NCBI GenBank assembly: GCA_016191875.1
Contig: JACPVG010000029.1
Location: 62,001-126,000 of the forward strand
Reading direction: 5' to 3'
DNA from: Chloroflexota bacterium
GTDB taxonomy: Bacteria > Chloroflexota > Anaerolineae > Anaerolineales > UBA11579
Length of the DNA: 64,000 nt
In this document: one piece after another, positions 15,335-23,405 of the stretch
Layout: the number at the start of each line of letters is the position of its first letter
Position numbering within the stretch: the first letter of the stretch is position 1
Notes under the pieces: model-generated
Database searches by the model: none
Told to the model about the DNA's origin: nothing
What the model saw: the letters and a program-made list of their open reading frames with translations, nothing else
Translations under genes and position numbers: made by a program

Positions 15335-16746
15335 TGGCCTTTCCCTCGAAGATGGGCGGGGAGGATGCCTTCCATGGCGCGATATTTCGCCACCGTGCGG
15401 CGTGCGACCTTGAAGCCCTGTTCGGCGAGCAGAACGGCCAGCCGGGTATCGCTCAAGGGTTTGTGTTCCGCGGCGATGATGGCTCTCAAGACGGTGCGGA
15501 CGTTCAGGCTGCGGTCAAAGAACTTGGAGAGAGGCACAATCTGGCCGTTCGGCAATTGAGCGGCCTTGCCGGCCACGGCGCGGGAAATGGTCGATTCGTG
15601 AACGTCCAGTTTCTGGGCGAGGGCCGCGCGGGTAAGAGGGTGCATCTGCGCCGCGCCGTGCAGGATGAAGTCGCGCTGGCGGACGGCCAGTTCCTGCATG
15701 AGCCGAACCAGCGTGTGATTGCGCTGGCTCAGGCATTTGACCAGCAGGTTGGCGCGCTCCACCACCGCGTGCCAGTCGTCGGCTTTATCCGGCGGAGCAT
15801 TGCGGGCGGCCGCCAGGATCTCCGGGTTGACCCGCAGGGTGCCGCGCAGCGGCCAGACGATCTCGACTTGCAGGCGCGGCTCACCGCCCTGGTCGTGGCA
15901 GGAGATGACCACATCCGGCTGGCTGTAGCGCTGAACAGTGTTGCTGGGGTTATGGCGGGCGCTGCCCCAGTAGGCGCTGGCCGGGTTGGGGTTGAGATTG
16001 TCGCTGATGAAATCAATCAGGCGGCGCGCCCGGGCGAGGGGAATGCCCAGCCGGCGCGCCATCTGATCGGCATGGTTACGGGCCAGGAGATCGAGCGATC
16101 CGGTGACCGCCTGAAAGGCCAACGGGTCAACCGGTTTCTGCTCGTTGAGAGCCTCCAATTGAACCAACAGGGCCTGCTGATGACTCGAAGAGCCAACGCC
16201 CAGCGGGTCACAGGCCATGATGCGGCGCTGCACATTCTCCACCTGGCTCATGGGCACGTGCAGATAGGCGGCCACCTCCACCAGCGGGATGGTCAACAGG
16301 CCGTCCTCATCCAGGCTGGTGAGGAGCATGGCGGCGACGGGCAGGTCGGCCGGGCGCAGTTCAGCGGCGATCTGGCGCAAGACGTAGGTGGGCAGGTCTT
16401 CTGTGGCGGCGGAAAAATCCTCGACGGGCGTGTCGTCTTCCCGATAGGGGCTGGCCGGGGAGAAATCCGCGGCCTGGGAGACGAACACAACCGGTTCTTC
16501 CGGAGAGGCACCGCCGGCGAAGGAGCAGGCCGGGCAGGCGCGCTGGCCCTTGAGTACCCGGCCACAGGTGGGACAGCGCCATTCCTCGACCAGTTCCAGG
16601 GCGGGGTTTTCCGCCAACTCGCTGTGTATCTTCTCCAGCAGTTCGCGGCGGTTTAGCTCCAACAGGGACATGGTCTGGGCCAGATGCGCGGTTACGACCG
16701 GGCGCTGGCTCAGCCTCTGGTAATGGATATGGGATTGTGTTACCAT
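15331..16746 (-). CDS. rpoN: RNA polymerase sigma-54 factor with an inserted zinc ribbon
   Basis: RpoN directs RNA polymerase to -24/-12 promoters and depends on an AAA+ activator. The 471-residue product has region I (residues 14-56, HLAQTMSLLELNRRELLEKI), the core-binding domain, a helix-turn-helix near 385-405 (LAQKLDVHESTISRAV) and the RpoN box ARRTVAKYRA (DNA 15376-15405). Unusually, residues 58-74 carry CPxC-x9-CPxC, a zinc-ribbon-like motif directly after region I. In Escherichia coli RpoN this place is an acidic linker without cysteines. An exact -24/-12 sequence lies upstream at 16786-16801, so the gene may control itself. Confidence 0.95.
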   Translation of the reverse strand: MVTQSHIHYQRLSQRPVVTAHLAQTMSLLELNRRELLEKIHSELAENPALELVEEWRCPTCGRVLKGQRACPACSFAGGASPEEPVVFVSQAADFSPASPYREDDTPVEDFSAATEDLPTYVLRQIAAELRPADLPVAAMLLTSLDEDGLLTIPLVEVAAYLHVPMSQVENVQRRIMACDPLGVGSSSHQQALLVQLEALNEQKPVDPLAFQAVTGSLDLLARNHADQMARRLGIPLARARRLIDFISDNLNPNPASAYWGSARHNPSNTVQRYSQPDVVISCHDQGGEPRLQVEIVWPLRGTLRVNPEILAAARNAPPDKADDWHAVVERANLLVKCLSQRNHTLVRLMQELAVRQRDFILHGAAQMHPLTRAALAQKLDVHESTISRAVAGKAAQLPNGQIVPLSKFFDRSLNVRTVLRAIIAAEHKPLSDTRLAVLLAEQGFKVARRTVAKYRAMEGILPAHLRGKGQ

Positions 16747-16761
16747 TTCGCCTCATCCTTG

Positions 16762-16790
16762 ATTATAGTGGTTGAACCTCCTTGTTGCAA
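16762..16790 (-). promoter_or_regulatory. Sigma-70 promoter of rpoN, overlapping the sigma-54 site
   Basis: On the minus strand, TTGCAA (16790-16785) and TATAAT (16767-16762) are 17 bases apart, followed by C as in many -10 boxes of this window. Transcription would begin near 16755, about 9 bases before the rpoN ATG. The -35 hexamer is the same DNA as the -12 element of the sigma-54 site. Confidence 0.6.
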
Positions 16791-16801
16791 GATTCGTGCC
16801 A
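16786..16801 (-). promoter_or_regulatory. Exact -24/-12 sigma-54 promoter upstream of rpoN
   Basis: On the minus strand the sequence is TGGCAC, five bases (GAATC), then TTGCA: a full match to the sigma-54 consensus, including G after TGGCAC. The predicted start lies near 16775, giving a leader of about 29 bases with AAGGATGAGG before the rpoN ATG. It supports self-activation of the rpoN operon. It also lies in the 110-base divergent gap with trmFO. Confidence 0.75.
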
Positions 16802-16855
16802 TCGGCGCAGAATATGCAACAGCCGGGTTGGGTGCAATTCCTGAACATGCAGACA

Positions 16856-18223
16856 ATGAAAAAAGACGCCGACCTGATCGTCATTGGCGGCGGATTGGCA
16901 GGCAGCGAGGCGGCCTGGCAATCCGCCCAGCGCGGGCTGCGGGTGCATCTCTATGAAATGCGGCCGGCCGTTCAGACGGGCGCGCACCAGACCGAGCATC
17001 TGGCGGAACTGGTGTGTTCCAACTCGCTGGGCTCGAACCTGCCGGACCGGGCCGGCGGACTGCTGAAGAACGAAATTCGCCGCATGGGCAGCCTGCTGCT
17101 GCAATTGGCAGAAGATACGGCCGTTCCGGCAGGCGGGGCGCTGGCCGTGGACCGGGCGGCGTTTGCCCAACGCGTCTCAAAGGCGGTCAGCGAACACCCA
17201 AACATCAGCGTCATTCGCCAGGAGATGACGCTAATCCCCGACCGGCCGGCCATCGTGGCTTCTGGGCCGCTCACCAGCCACGGTCTTTCGGAAGCCATTC
17301 GCGCCCTGAGCGGCGAAAACCAACTCTATTTTTTCGATGCCATAGCGCCAATCGTCAGCCGCGACTCGATCGACATGAACGTTGCATTCCGGGCTTCACG
17401 TTACGAACGCGGCGACCAGGACGAAGGCGACTACATCAATTGCCCGATGAATGAGGCAGAGTATGGCGCGTTTGTGACGGCGCTGAAGGCCGCCGAACGC
17501 ATCCCGCTCAAGGAATTCGAGCGGGTCTTGGAGACCGAAGGCGTGAAGGCCGGGGCGCATACCTTCTTTGAAGGCTGCCTGCCGGTGGAAATCATCGCCC
17601 AGCGCGGCGCGGAGGCGCTGGCCTTTGGGCCGCTGCGCCCGGTGGGGCTGGCAGACCCGCGCAGCGGCCGGCGGCCGCATGCCGTAGTCCAATTGCGTCA
17701 GGATGACCTGGCCGGGACGATGTACAACCTGGTGGGGTTCCAGACCAACCTCACTTTCCCGGAGCAAAGGCGGGTGCTGCGCATGATCCCGGGGCTCGAA
17801 GGGGCGGAATTCCTGCGTTATGGGCAAATGCATCGCAACACGTTCATTTTCTCGCCGCGTTTGCTGCGCCCTACGCTGCAATGGCATGACCGGGACGATC
17901 TGTTCTTTGCCGGGCAGATCACCGGCATCGAGGGGTACGTCGGCAATATCGCCAGCGGGCTGCTCGCCGGCCTGAACGCTGCCCGGCTACTGGCCGGGGA
18001 ACCGCTGCTGGCGTTGCCGCCCACCACCATGCTGGGTGCGTTGTGCCGTTACATCACCGAGGCGAGCGCGGCCGACTTCCAGCCGATGAAGGCCAACTTC
18101 GGCATCCTGCCGGAACTGGGCGGCAGGAAGATACGGGGCAAGCGCGAACGCGCGGCAGCCTATGCGGCGCGGGCCATGGCCGACCTGGATGGCTGCCTGG
18201 CGGGCTTTGTCGCTCCGGCTTGA
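16856..18223 (+). CDS. trmFO: Folate-dependent tRNA (uracil-54-C5)-methyltransferase
   Basis: TrmFO makes 5-methyluridine at position 54 of tRNA using methylenetetrahydrofolate and FAD. The product has about 455 residues, close to the family norm of 435-460. The FAD-binding [10 protein letters not shown] is at residues 9-18. CSNSLGSN, a family hallmark, is near residues 58-65, and the C-terminal FAD segment is [21 protein letters not shown] chose the ATG at 16856 because the family begins close to the FAD motif. ATG 16847 is also possible, while starting at 16772 would place coding sequence over the rpoN promoter. Its stop overlaps the next gene (TGATG), so the two are coupled. Confidence 0.93.
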   Translation: MKKDADLIVIGGGLAGSEAAWQSAQRGLRVHLYEMRPAVQTGAHQTEHLAELVCSNSLGSNLPDRAGGLLKNEIRRMGSLLLQLAEDTAVPAGGALAVDRAAFAQRVSKAVSEHPNISVIRQEMTLIPDRPAIVASGPLTSHGLSEAIRALSGENQLYFFDAIAPIVSRDSIDMNVAFRASRYERGDQDEGDYINCPMNEAEYGAFVTALKAAERIPLKEFERVLETEGVKAGAHTFFEGCLPVEIIAQRGAEALAFGPLRPVGLADPRSGRRPHAVVQLRQDDLAGTMYNLVGFQTNLTFPEQRRVLRMIPGLEGAEFLRYGQMHRNTFIFSPRLLRPTLQWHDRDDLFFAGQITGIEGYVGNIASGLLAGLNAARLLAGEPLLALPPTTMLGALCRYITEASAADFQPMKANFGILPELGGRKIRGKRERAAAYAARAMADLDGCLAGFVAPA

Positions 18224-19128
18224 TGCGTTCCCCAACCTCATTCCGCATCGGGATCGGCGCGGCAGTCATTCTGCTGCTTGTGGCAGCGGCTGTGTATCTG
18301 GCCCGGGAGGCGGCAACGGGCGCGGGTCGCGAGTTTGGCAGCCGGTTTGATGGCGAACGGGCCTATGCGGACGTGCTGACGCAGACCGAATTCGGGCCGC
18401 GCCCAAGCGGGAGCCCGGCGCATGCGCAGACCATCGCCTGGCTGGTGGAGAGCCTGGGCGCTGCCGGTTGGGAAGCCGAGATCCAGGAGTTGTCCATAGA
18501 GGGCCAGACGGTGAAGAACGTGATCGCCAGGCGCGGCGCAGGCCCCGAATGGATCATCCTGGGGGCGCACTACGATACGCGCCTGCTGGCCGACGAAGAT
18601 CCGGACCCGGCGCGCCGGGCCGAGCCGGTGCTGGGGGCCAACGATGGCGCCTCCGGCGTGGCGGTGCTGCTGGAACTGGCACGCGTGCTGCCCAAAGACC
18701 CGGGCAAGGAAATCTGGCTGGCCTTCTTCGACGCCGAAGACAACGGGCGCATCCCCGGCTGGGACTGGATCCTGGGCTCACGGGCGTTCGTGGATGCGTT
18801 GGCGGGCCGTCCAAGCGCGGCGGTCATCGTGGATATGGTTGGCGACGCAGACTTGCAGCTCTACCAGGAGCGCAATTCCGACCCGATCTTGACAGAACAG
18901 ATCTGGGCGATGGCTGCCCGGCTTGGTTACACCCAGTTCATCCCCGAGCCCAAATTCAGCATGCTGGATGACCATACGCCGTTCGTGCAGGCGGGCATTC
19001 CGGCTGTCGATATCATCGACTTCGACTATCCCTACTGGCATACGACGGCGGATACGGCTGAGAAGGTGTCGGCGGAGAGTCTCGAGGCCGTGGGGGCGAC
19101 CCTGCTGGCATGGCTCCTGGGGGAATGA
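18223..19128 (+). CDS. M28-family zinc peptidase or glutaminyl-cyclase-like enzyme, membrane-anchored
   Basis: The 301-residue product has an N-terminal signal or anchor helix (residues 9-27) and an exported M28 metallopeptidase fold. Zinc-ligand motifs visible are HYDTR near 115, GANDGASG near 138-145 (bridging Asp), FFDAEDNGR near 168 and a late histidine in DYPYWHTTADT near 272. The pair HYDTR...NDGASG with DFDYPYWHT is shared by animal-type glutaminyl cyclases and bacterial M28 aminopeptidases, so either peptide trimming or N-terminal pyroglutamate formation is possible. The ATG overlaps the trmFO stop by one base. A sigma-54-like sequence begins three bases after its stop. Confidence 0.82.
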   Translation: MRSPTSFRIGIGAAVILLLVAAAVYLAREAATGAGREFGSRFDGERAYADVLTQTEFGPRPSGSPAHAQTIAWLVESLGAAGWEAEIQELSIEGQTVKNVIARRGAGPEWIILGAHYDTRLLADEDPDPARRAEPVLGANDGASGVAVLLELARVLPKDPGKEIWLAFFDAEDNGRIPGWDWILGSRAFVDALAGRPSAAVIVDMVGDADLQLYQERNSDPILTEQIWAMAARLGYTQFIPEPKFSMLDDHTPFVQAGIPAVDIIDFDYPYWHTTADTAEKVSAESLEAVGATLLAWLLGE

Positions 19129-19131
19129 ACC

Positions 19132-19158
19132 TGGCACGAATCCTGCCGTAAGGGCAGG
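19132..19158 (+). promoter_or_regulatory. Possible sigma-54 promoter with overlapping hairpin, upstream of a kinase gene
   Basis: TGGCAC (19132-19137), five bases GAATC, then CTGCC (19143-19147) matches the -24/-12 consensus with mismatches only in the -12 element, and shares its spacer exactly with the rpoN site. CCTGCC (19142-19147) also pairs with GGCAGG (19153-19158), so the element could instead be a small hairpin. A TAAAAT at 19169-19174 close to the ATG is an alternative -10 box. Confidence 0.4.
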
Positions 19159-19183
19159 CGTTCTGGCGTAAAATAGGCGTAGC

Positions 19184-20413
19184 ATGCGCGTCAGCGAGTT
19201 GTTGAAGCAGATTCGAGAACCCTGGCTCAAGCGCGCCTCGCATAGTCTGTTGCGGGGCGAGGAGGGCCGCGAGGCGCTCGACCATACCCTGAGCCGGTTC
19301 TACGACCTGTTGCTCCAGGCGATTGCCACCGGGGACCCCGGCTGGCTAAAACCGATTCTGGTGGAGTGGGCCTCGCTGCGCACCGAGGATGAACTTCTGC
19401 AGGACGACCTTTCGCTCTCGCCGGTGATGGGCGCGCTGGTTACAGAAACCCTGGCGGTGGCGCGCCAGAATCTCTCGCCTGAGGAAACCAACGAACTCAT
19501 CGAAGCGTTGATGCCGATCTTCACCTATTCCTACACCGAGATCGCCCGCCAGGAGATCGCCGTGCGCGTCAGTTACGTGACGGCCAAGCTGGTGAACGTC
19601 AAGGATGAATTGGAGCGGTTGGACCGCAGCAAGTCCGACTTCATCTCCGTGGCGGCGCACGAGCTCAAGACACCGCTGACCCTGATTGAGGGTTACGCCG
19701 CCATGCTGCGCGAACAGATCAAGAAAGAAGAGGAGACCTCGCCGCTGGTGCTGATGCTGCGCGGCGTGGACAATGGCACGCGGCGCCTGGGCGAGATCAT
19801 CAACGACATGATCGACGTTTCGCTGATCGATAACGATCTGCTCATGCTTTCCTTCCAGCCTACCTGGGTGAACCGCGTGGTCGAACTACTGGTGGAGGAA
19901 TTGACACCCCTGGCAGCAGAGCGGAGCCAGGAATTCACAATTACGCCCTTCGACGGCTGGCAGGAGATGACGTACGCCGATACCGAGCGCATCCATCAGG
20001 CGCTGCGCAACGTGCTGACGAACGCCATCAAGTACACTCCGGATGGCGGACGGATAGAGATCGGCGGGCGTAAACTGCCGGGCTTTATCGAAGTCACCGT
20101 GGCAGATACCGGCATCGGTATCGATCAGGAAGACCAGAGCGTCATTTTCCGAAAGTTTGGCCGTCTGGGCGCGGTGGCCACTCATTCCAGCGGCAAGACC
20201 AAATTCAAAGGCGGCGGCCCGGGCCTGGGCCTGCCGATCACCAAGGGCATCCTGGAAGCTCACGGCGGCACGATCTGGGTTGAATCGGATGGTTATGATG
20301 AGGCAGCCCTGCCGGGTTCGATCTTCCATGTGCTGCTGCCGCTGCGCGGCGAGCCGCCGGATGCCAAGGCCGCCCGGCTGTTCCAGCCGGTCCACGATAC
20401 CACCGAAATCTGA
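19184..20413 (+). CDS. Soluble sensor histidine kinase
   Basis: This 409-residue kinase has no transmembrane segment. Residues 1-140 form a helical N-terminal domain resembling the RsbR-type sensor region (WLKRAS...LLRGEEGREALDHTLSRFY), which is a tentative reading. A coiled linker leads to the DHp domain with the histidine in SVAAHELKTPLTLIEGY near residue 162. The HATPase domain has NVLTNAIKYTPDGG, DTGIGI and GGGPGLGLPI. No receiver gene is adjacent. The gap before it (55 bases) contains the sigma-54-like sequence at 19132-19147. The next gene starts 36 bases after the stop. Confidence 0.87.
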   Translation: MRVSELLKQIREPWLKRASHSLLRGEEGREALDHTLSRFYDLLLQAIATGDPGWLKPILVEWASLRTEDELLQDDLSLSPVMGALVTETLAVARQNLSPEETNELIEALMPIFTYSYTEIARQEIAVRVSYVTAKLVNVKDELERLDRSKSDFISVAAHELKTPLTLIEGYAAMLREQIKKEEETSPLVLMLRGVDNGTRRLGEIINDMIDVSLIDNDLLMLSFQPTWVNRVVELLVEELTPLAAERSQEFTITPFDGWQEMTYADTERIHQALRNVLTNAIKYTPDGGRIEIGGRKLPGFIEVTVADTGIGIDQEDQSVIFRKFGRLGAVATHSSGKTKFKGGGPGLGLPITKGILEAHGGTIWVESDGYDEAALPGSIFHVLLPLRGEPPDAKAARLFQPVHDTTEI

Positions 20414-20449
20414 CGCCCGTATCCCCGGCGACAATGGAGAACTGACCGT

Positions 20450-21625
20450 ATGCAGCCTGCCGACCGAATCTCCGGCTCCACGCCGTATTTTTTCTCCGAA
20501 CTGGGCAAGAAGATCAGCCAGTTGCGTGAGAATGGCGTGGATGTCATCCGGCTGGACATGGGCTCGCCGGACCTGCCGCCGGAACCGTCCATTATCGCGG
20601 CCCTGATCGCGGAAGCGCAGAAGCCGGATGTGCACGGCTACACGCTGGGCAGCGGCGTGCAGAAGTTCCGCCAAGCGGTGGCGGCCTTCTATTCACGGCG
20701 ATTCGGCGTGGAGCTTGACCCGACCCGTGAGGTCATCGACCTGATAGGCTCCAAGGAAGGGCTGTTCATCATTTCCCAGGTGCTGGTGAACCGGGGAGAT
20801 GTCGTGCTGGTGCCGGACCCCGGTTATGGCGTCTACGCCGCCGGGGCGCAGGTGGCGGGCGGCCAGATCGTGCCGATGCCGCTACTGGCCGAGAATGGTT
20901 TCCTGGTGGACCTGGAGGCGATTCCGGCGGACATGGCCCGGCGCGCCCGGTTGATGTTCCTGAACTACCCCAACAACCCCACCGGCGCGGCCGCCGAGAT
21001 GGGTTTCTTCGAGCGGGTGATCGATTTCGCCCGGCAGTACGACATCGTAGTCGCCCATGACGCGCCCTACGCCGACGTGGCCTTCGACGGCTACCGCGCG
21101 CCCAGCATCCTGCAAGTGCCGGGCGCCAAAGATGTCGCCGTGGAGTTCAATTCGTTTTCCAAGATCTACAACATGGCCGGTTGGCGGATGGGCATGGCCT
21201 TAGGGAACCGCGAGGTTCTGAGGTATATTGAGCATTACAAGAGCCTTCAGGATTCGGCCATCTTTGGGCCGATCATGAGCGCGGGGGTCGCGGCGCTTCA
21301 GGGAGATCAGGAATGGGTCGAGGAGCGCAACCAGGTGTACCAGGCGCGGCGGGATATCGCCCTGGAAGGGTTGCGGGCGGCGGGTTTCCAAGTTGCCACC
21401 CCCCGGGCCGCCCTCTATCTGTGGATCCGGCTTCCGGAAAGCACAAACAGCACAAAATTCTGCGCCCGCCTGCTTGAGGAAACCGGCGTCAGCCTCACGC
21501 CGGGAGTGGTGTTCGGCCAGTATGGCGAAGGCTACATGCGCCTCTCGCTGGTTACGGCCACCGAGCGCATCGCAGAAGGGGTGGCGCGCATCGGTGAATG
21601 GATGAACGGAAAAGCGAATGCCTAA
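20450..21625 (+). CDS. Class I PLP aminotransferase, DapL-like
   Basis: This 391-residue fold-type I aminotransferase has the PLP lysine in NSFSKIYNMAGWRMG near residue 235 and the aspartate/Tyr pair in AHDAPYADV. The N-terminal pattern (DRISGSTPYFFSELGKKI...VIRLDMGSPDLPP) and YPNNPTGAAA resemble LL-diaminopimelate aminotransferases, which make LL-DAP for lysine and peptidoglycan synthesis. Other alanine/aspartate aminotransferases of the same subgroup look similar, so the substrate is not certain. GGAG lies upstream of the ATG. Its stop overlaps hflX by eight bases. Confidence 0.85.
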   Translation: MQPADRISGSTPYFFSELGKKISQLRENGVDVIRLDMGSPDLPPEPSIIAALIAEAQKPDVHGYTLGSGVQKFRQAVAAFYSRRFGVELDPTREVIDLIGSKEGLFIISQVLVNRGDVVLVPDPGYGVYAAGAQVAGGQIVPMPLLAENGFLVDLEAIPADMARRARLMFLNYPNNPTGAAAEMGFFERVIDFARQYDIVVAHDAPYADVAFDGYRAPSILQVPGAKDVAVEFNSFSKIYNMAGWRMGMALGNREVLRYIEHYKSLQDSAIFGPIMSAGVAALQGDQEWVEERNQVYQARRDIALEGLRAAGFQVATPRAALYLWIRLPESTNSTKFCARLLEETGVSLTPGVVFGQYGEGYMRLSLVTATERIAEGVARIGEWMNGKANA

Positions 21626-22970
21626 GAAAAATGCACTGCCGACCACACTGCCGCGCGAGCGCGCCTTCCTCGTGGGGGTCGAGATCCGCGGGGAAGAGGG
21701 CCTGCTGCCGCTGGAGGAAAGCCTGGATGAGCTGGCGCTGTTGTCCGCCACCGCCGGGCTGAACGTGGTGGGTGAAGCCACCCAGCGCCTGCAAAGCCGG
21801 AACCCCAAGACGCTGATCGGCAAGGGCAAACTGGAAGAGGTGCAGGCTCTGGTGGAGGAGACCCGCGCCGAGGTGCTGGTCTTCGATGACGAGCTTTCGC
21901 CGCGCTATCAACGTGAACTTGAGGAAGTGTTCACCGATAAGGTGCGCGTGCTAGACCGCACCGCGCTCATCCTGGATATCTTCGCCCAGCATGCCAGCAC
22001 GCACGAAGGCTCGCTGCAGGTGGAGTTGGCGCAGTACGAATACCGCCTGCCGCGACTGACGCGCGCCTGGACGCACCTGGCCCGCCAGGCCGGCGGAGGC
22101 GGCGGGCGCACCGGCAATGGCGGTGTGGGTCTGCGCGGCCCGGGTGAAAAGCAGCTGGAAGTGGATCGCCGCGACATCCGCCGCCGAATCGACCAGTTGA
22201 AAGGCGAACTTGAAAAAGTACGCGCTCATCGCGGGCGCTACCGCGAGAAACGCAAACGCGCGCGCATCCCGGTGGTGGCGTTGGTAGGCTATACGAACGC
22301 CGGTAAATCCACTCTGCTCAACCGTATCGCCGGCGCGGACGTGCATACCGCCGACCAGCTTTTCGCCACCCTCGACCCTACCACCCGCCGCGTGGAATTG
22401 ACCGGCGGGCGCGTGGCCCTGTTCACTGATACGGTCGGGTTCATCCAGAAACTGCCCACGGCGCTGGTGGCGGCCTTTCGGGCCACGCTGGAAGAGATCG
22501 CCGAAGCTGAATTGCTGCTGCACGTCATCGACTCTACCCACCCGAGCGCGCTGGCCCAATCCGAGGCCGTGCTGGAAACGCTGGCAGACCTGGACGCCGA
22601 GCACATCCCGATATTGACCGTGTTGAACAAGATCGACCGGTTCGAGAATCCGGACGAGCAGGCCCAGGCGCAAAGCGATTACCCGGATGCCATCCCGGCC
22701 TCGGCGCTGACGGGCGCGGGCATGGACGGATTGCTGGCAGCCGTGCATCGCAAACTGTACGAAGCCTTCACGCCGGTCTCCGTACACCTGCCGTTCCAGG
22801 AGGGCGCGCTCATCGCCCTGTTCCATGAATACGGCCAGGTCGAGAAGGTGGAGCATACCCGCCGGGGCGTGCGGATGGAAGGGCGTCTGCCCGGCCGCCT
22901 GCTGGCGCGCTTTGCGCCGTTCGATGCCAACCGGATGCCTCTGGCCCTGGAAGCCGAGGAGGAGGAATGA
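21618..22970 (+). CDS. hflX: Ribosome-associated GTPase HflX
   Basis: HflX binds the large ribosomal subunit and splits stalled ribosomes, for example after heat stress. The 450-residue protein has the HflX N-terminal domain (residues 15-120), a helical, Gly-rich linker (GGGGGRTGNGGVGLRGPGEKQLE) and the GTPase domain. G1 is GYTNAGKST near 225-233, G3 is DTVGFIQKLP near 272 and G4 is NKID near 335. The length is normal. The gene overlaps the aminotransferase before it and the small membrane-protein gene after it, so all three form one operon ended by the terminator at 23203-23240. Confidence 0.94.
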   Translation: MPKKNALPTTLPRERAFLVGVEIRGEEGLLPLEESLDELALLSATAGLNVVGEATQRLQSRNPKTLIGKGKLEEVQALVEETRAEVLVFDDELSPRYQRELEEVFTDKVRVLDRTALILDIFAQHASTHEGSLQVELAQYEYRLPRLTRAWTHLARQAGGGGGRTGNGGVGLRGPGEKQLEVDRRDIRRRIDQLKGELEKVRAHRGRYREKRKRARIPVVALVGYTNAGKSTLLNRIAGADVHTADQLFATLDPTTRRVELTGGRVALFTDTVGFIQKLPTALVAAFRATLEEIAEAELLLHVIDSTHPSALAQSEAVLETLADLDAEHIPILTVLNKIDRFENPDEQAQAQSDYPDAIPASALTGAGMDGLLAAVHRKLYEAFTPVSVHLPFQEGALIALFHEYGQVEKVEHTRRGVRMEGRLPGRLLARFAPFDANRMPLALEAEEEE

Positions 22971-23179
22971 TGCAAGGCCTCTCGCGTTTGCTGGATGTAA
23001 TGTCTGAATACCTGGCGCACCGCAAGGGATTGTTGCCATTGCTGGGTATCGTGCTGGTGCTGGCTAATCTTATCCTGAATCTGCTTCCCGGCATGGGCTT
23101 CCTGGCCGAAAGCGACCTCCTGCTGCACCTGGGCGTGGTGGTTGGCTTGTTCGGCCTGCTGCTGGCGCGGGCGTTGTAG
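22967..23179 (+). CDS. Small two-helix membrane protein
   Basis: I do not recognise this 70-residue protein. It has two hydrophobic segments, about residues 22-42 (LPLLGIVLVLANLILNLLPG) and 50-69 (LLHLGVVVGLFGLLLARAL), and an amphipathic N-terminus. Its first ATG overlaps the hflX stop (ATGATG), so translation is coupled. Short two-span proteins following hflX are plausible small membrane subunits; no function can be read from the sequence. Confidence 0.65.
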   Translation: MMQGLSRLLDVMSEYLAHRKGLLPLLGIVLVLANLILNLLPGMGFLAESDLLLHLGVVVGLFGLLLARAL

Positions 23180-23202
23180 GCGGAAGCGCCTCGACTCAGG
23201 GA

Positions 23203-23240
23203 AGCCTTGCGGGTTGCATCTGAGCCGCAAGGCTTTTTAA
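23203..23240 (+). terminator. Rho-independent terminator after the hflX operon
   Basis: AGCCTTGCGG (23203-23212) pairs perfectly with CCGCAAGGCT (23225-23234) over ten bases, and the right arm runs into TTTTTAA. It is a clear intrinsic terminator 24 bases after the small membrane-protein stop. Confidence 0.9.
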
Positions 23241-23279
23241 GTAGTCCGCCAGAAGTTTCTTTACAAGGAGTGCTTCACT

Positions 23280-23405
23280 ATGCGGCTTGTTCGCCCCTGG
23301 GGGGCCTCAGGACTATTTTTAATAGTTGGCCGCTGTTCTTCTCCGGCGGAATTCAAAACTCTCAGGGCCAATTACACTATTCACGGAAACGACGATGCGG
23401 TCTGA
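23280..23405 (+). CDS. Possible 41-residue small ORF overlapping the next gene
   Basis: An ATG at 23280 is preceded by AAGGAG at nine-base spacing, a better ribosome-binding site than that of the gene it overlaps. It runs 41 codons (starting MRLVRPWGASGLF) and ends at a TGA at 23403-23405, 11 bases into the flavoprotein gene in another frame. The product has a weakly hydrophobic N-terminus and one cysteine. It may be a coupling or leader ORF, or chance. Confidence 0.35.
   Translation: MRLVRPWGASGLFLIVGRCSSPAEFKTLRANYTIHGNDDAV

Noticed and set aside
16772-16855. TrmFO start at 16772
   Set aside because: This would add 28 residues not seen in the family and run through the rpoN promoter; the FAD motif begins directly after the ATG at 16856.
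18677-18692. TGGCAC-N5-CTGCC sigma-54-like sequence
   Set aside because: It is inside the M28 peptidase gene with no gene start in reach downstream. It serves as a reminder that imperfect matches occur by chance in GC-rich DNA.
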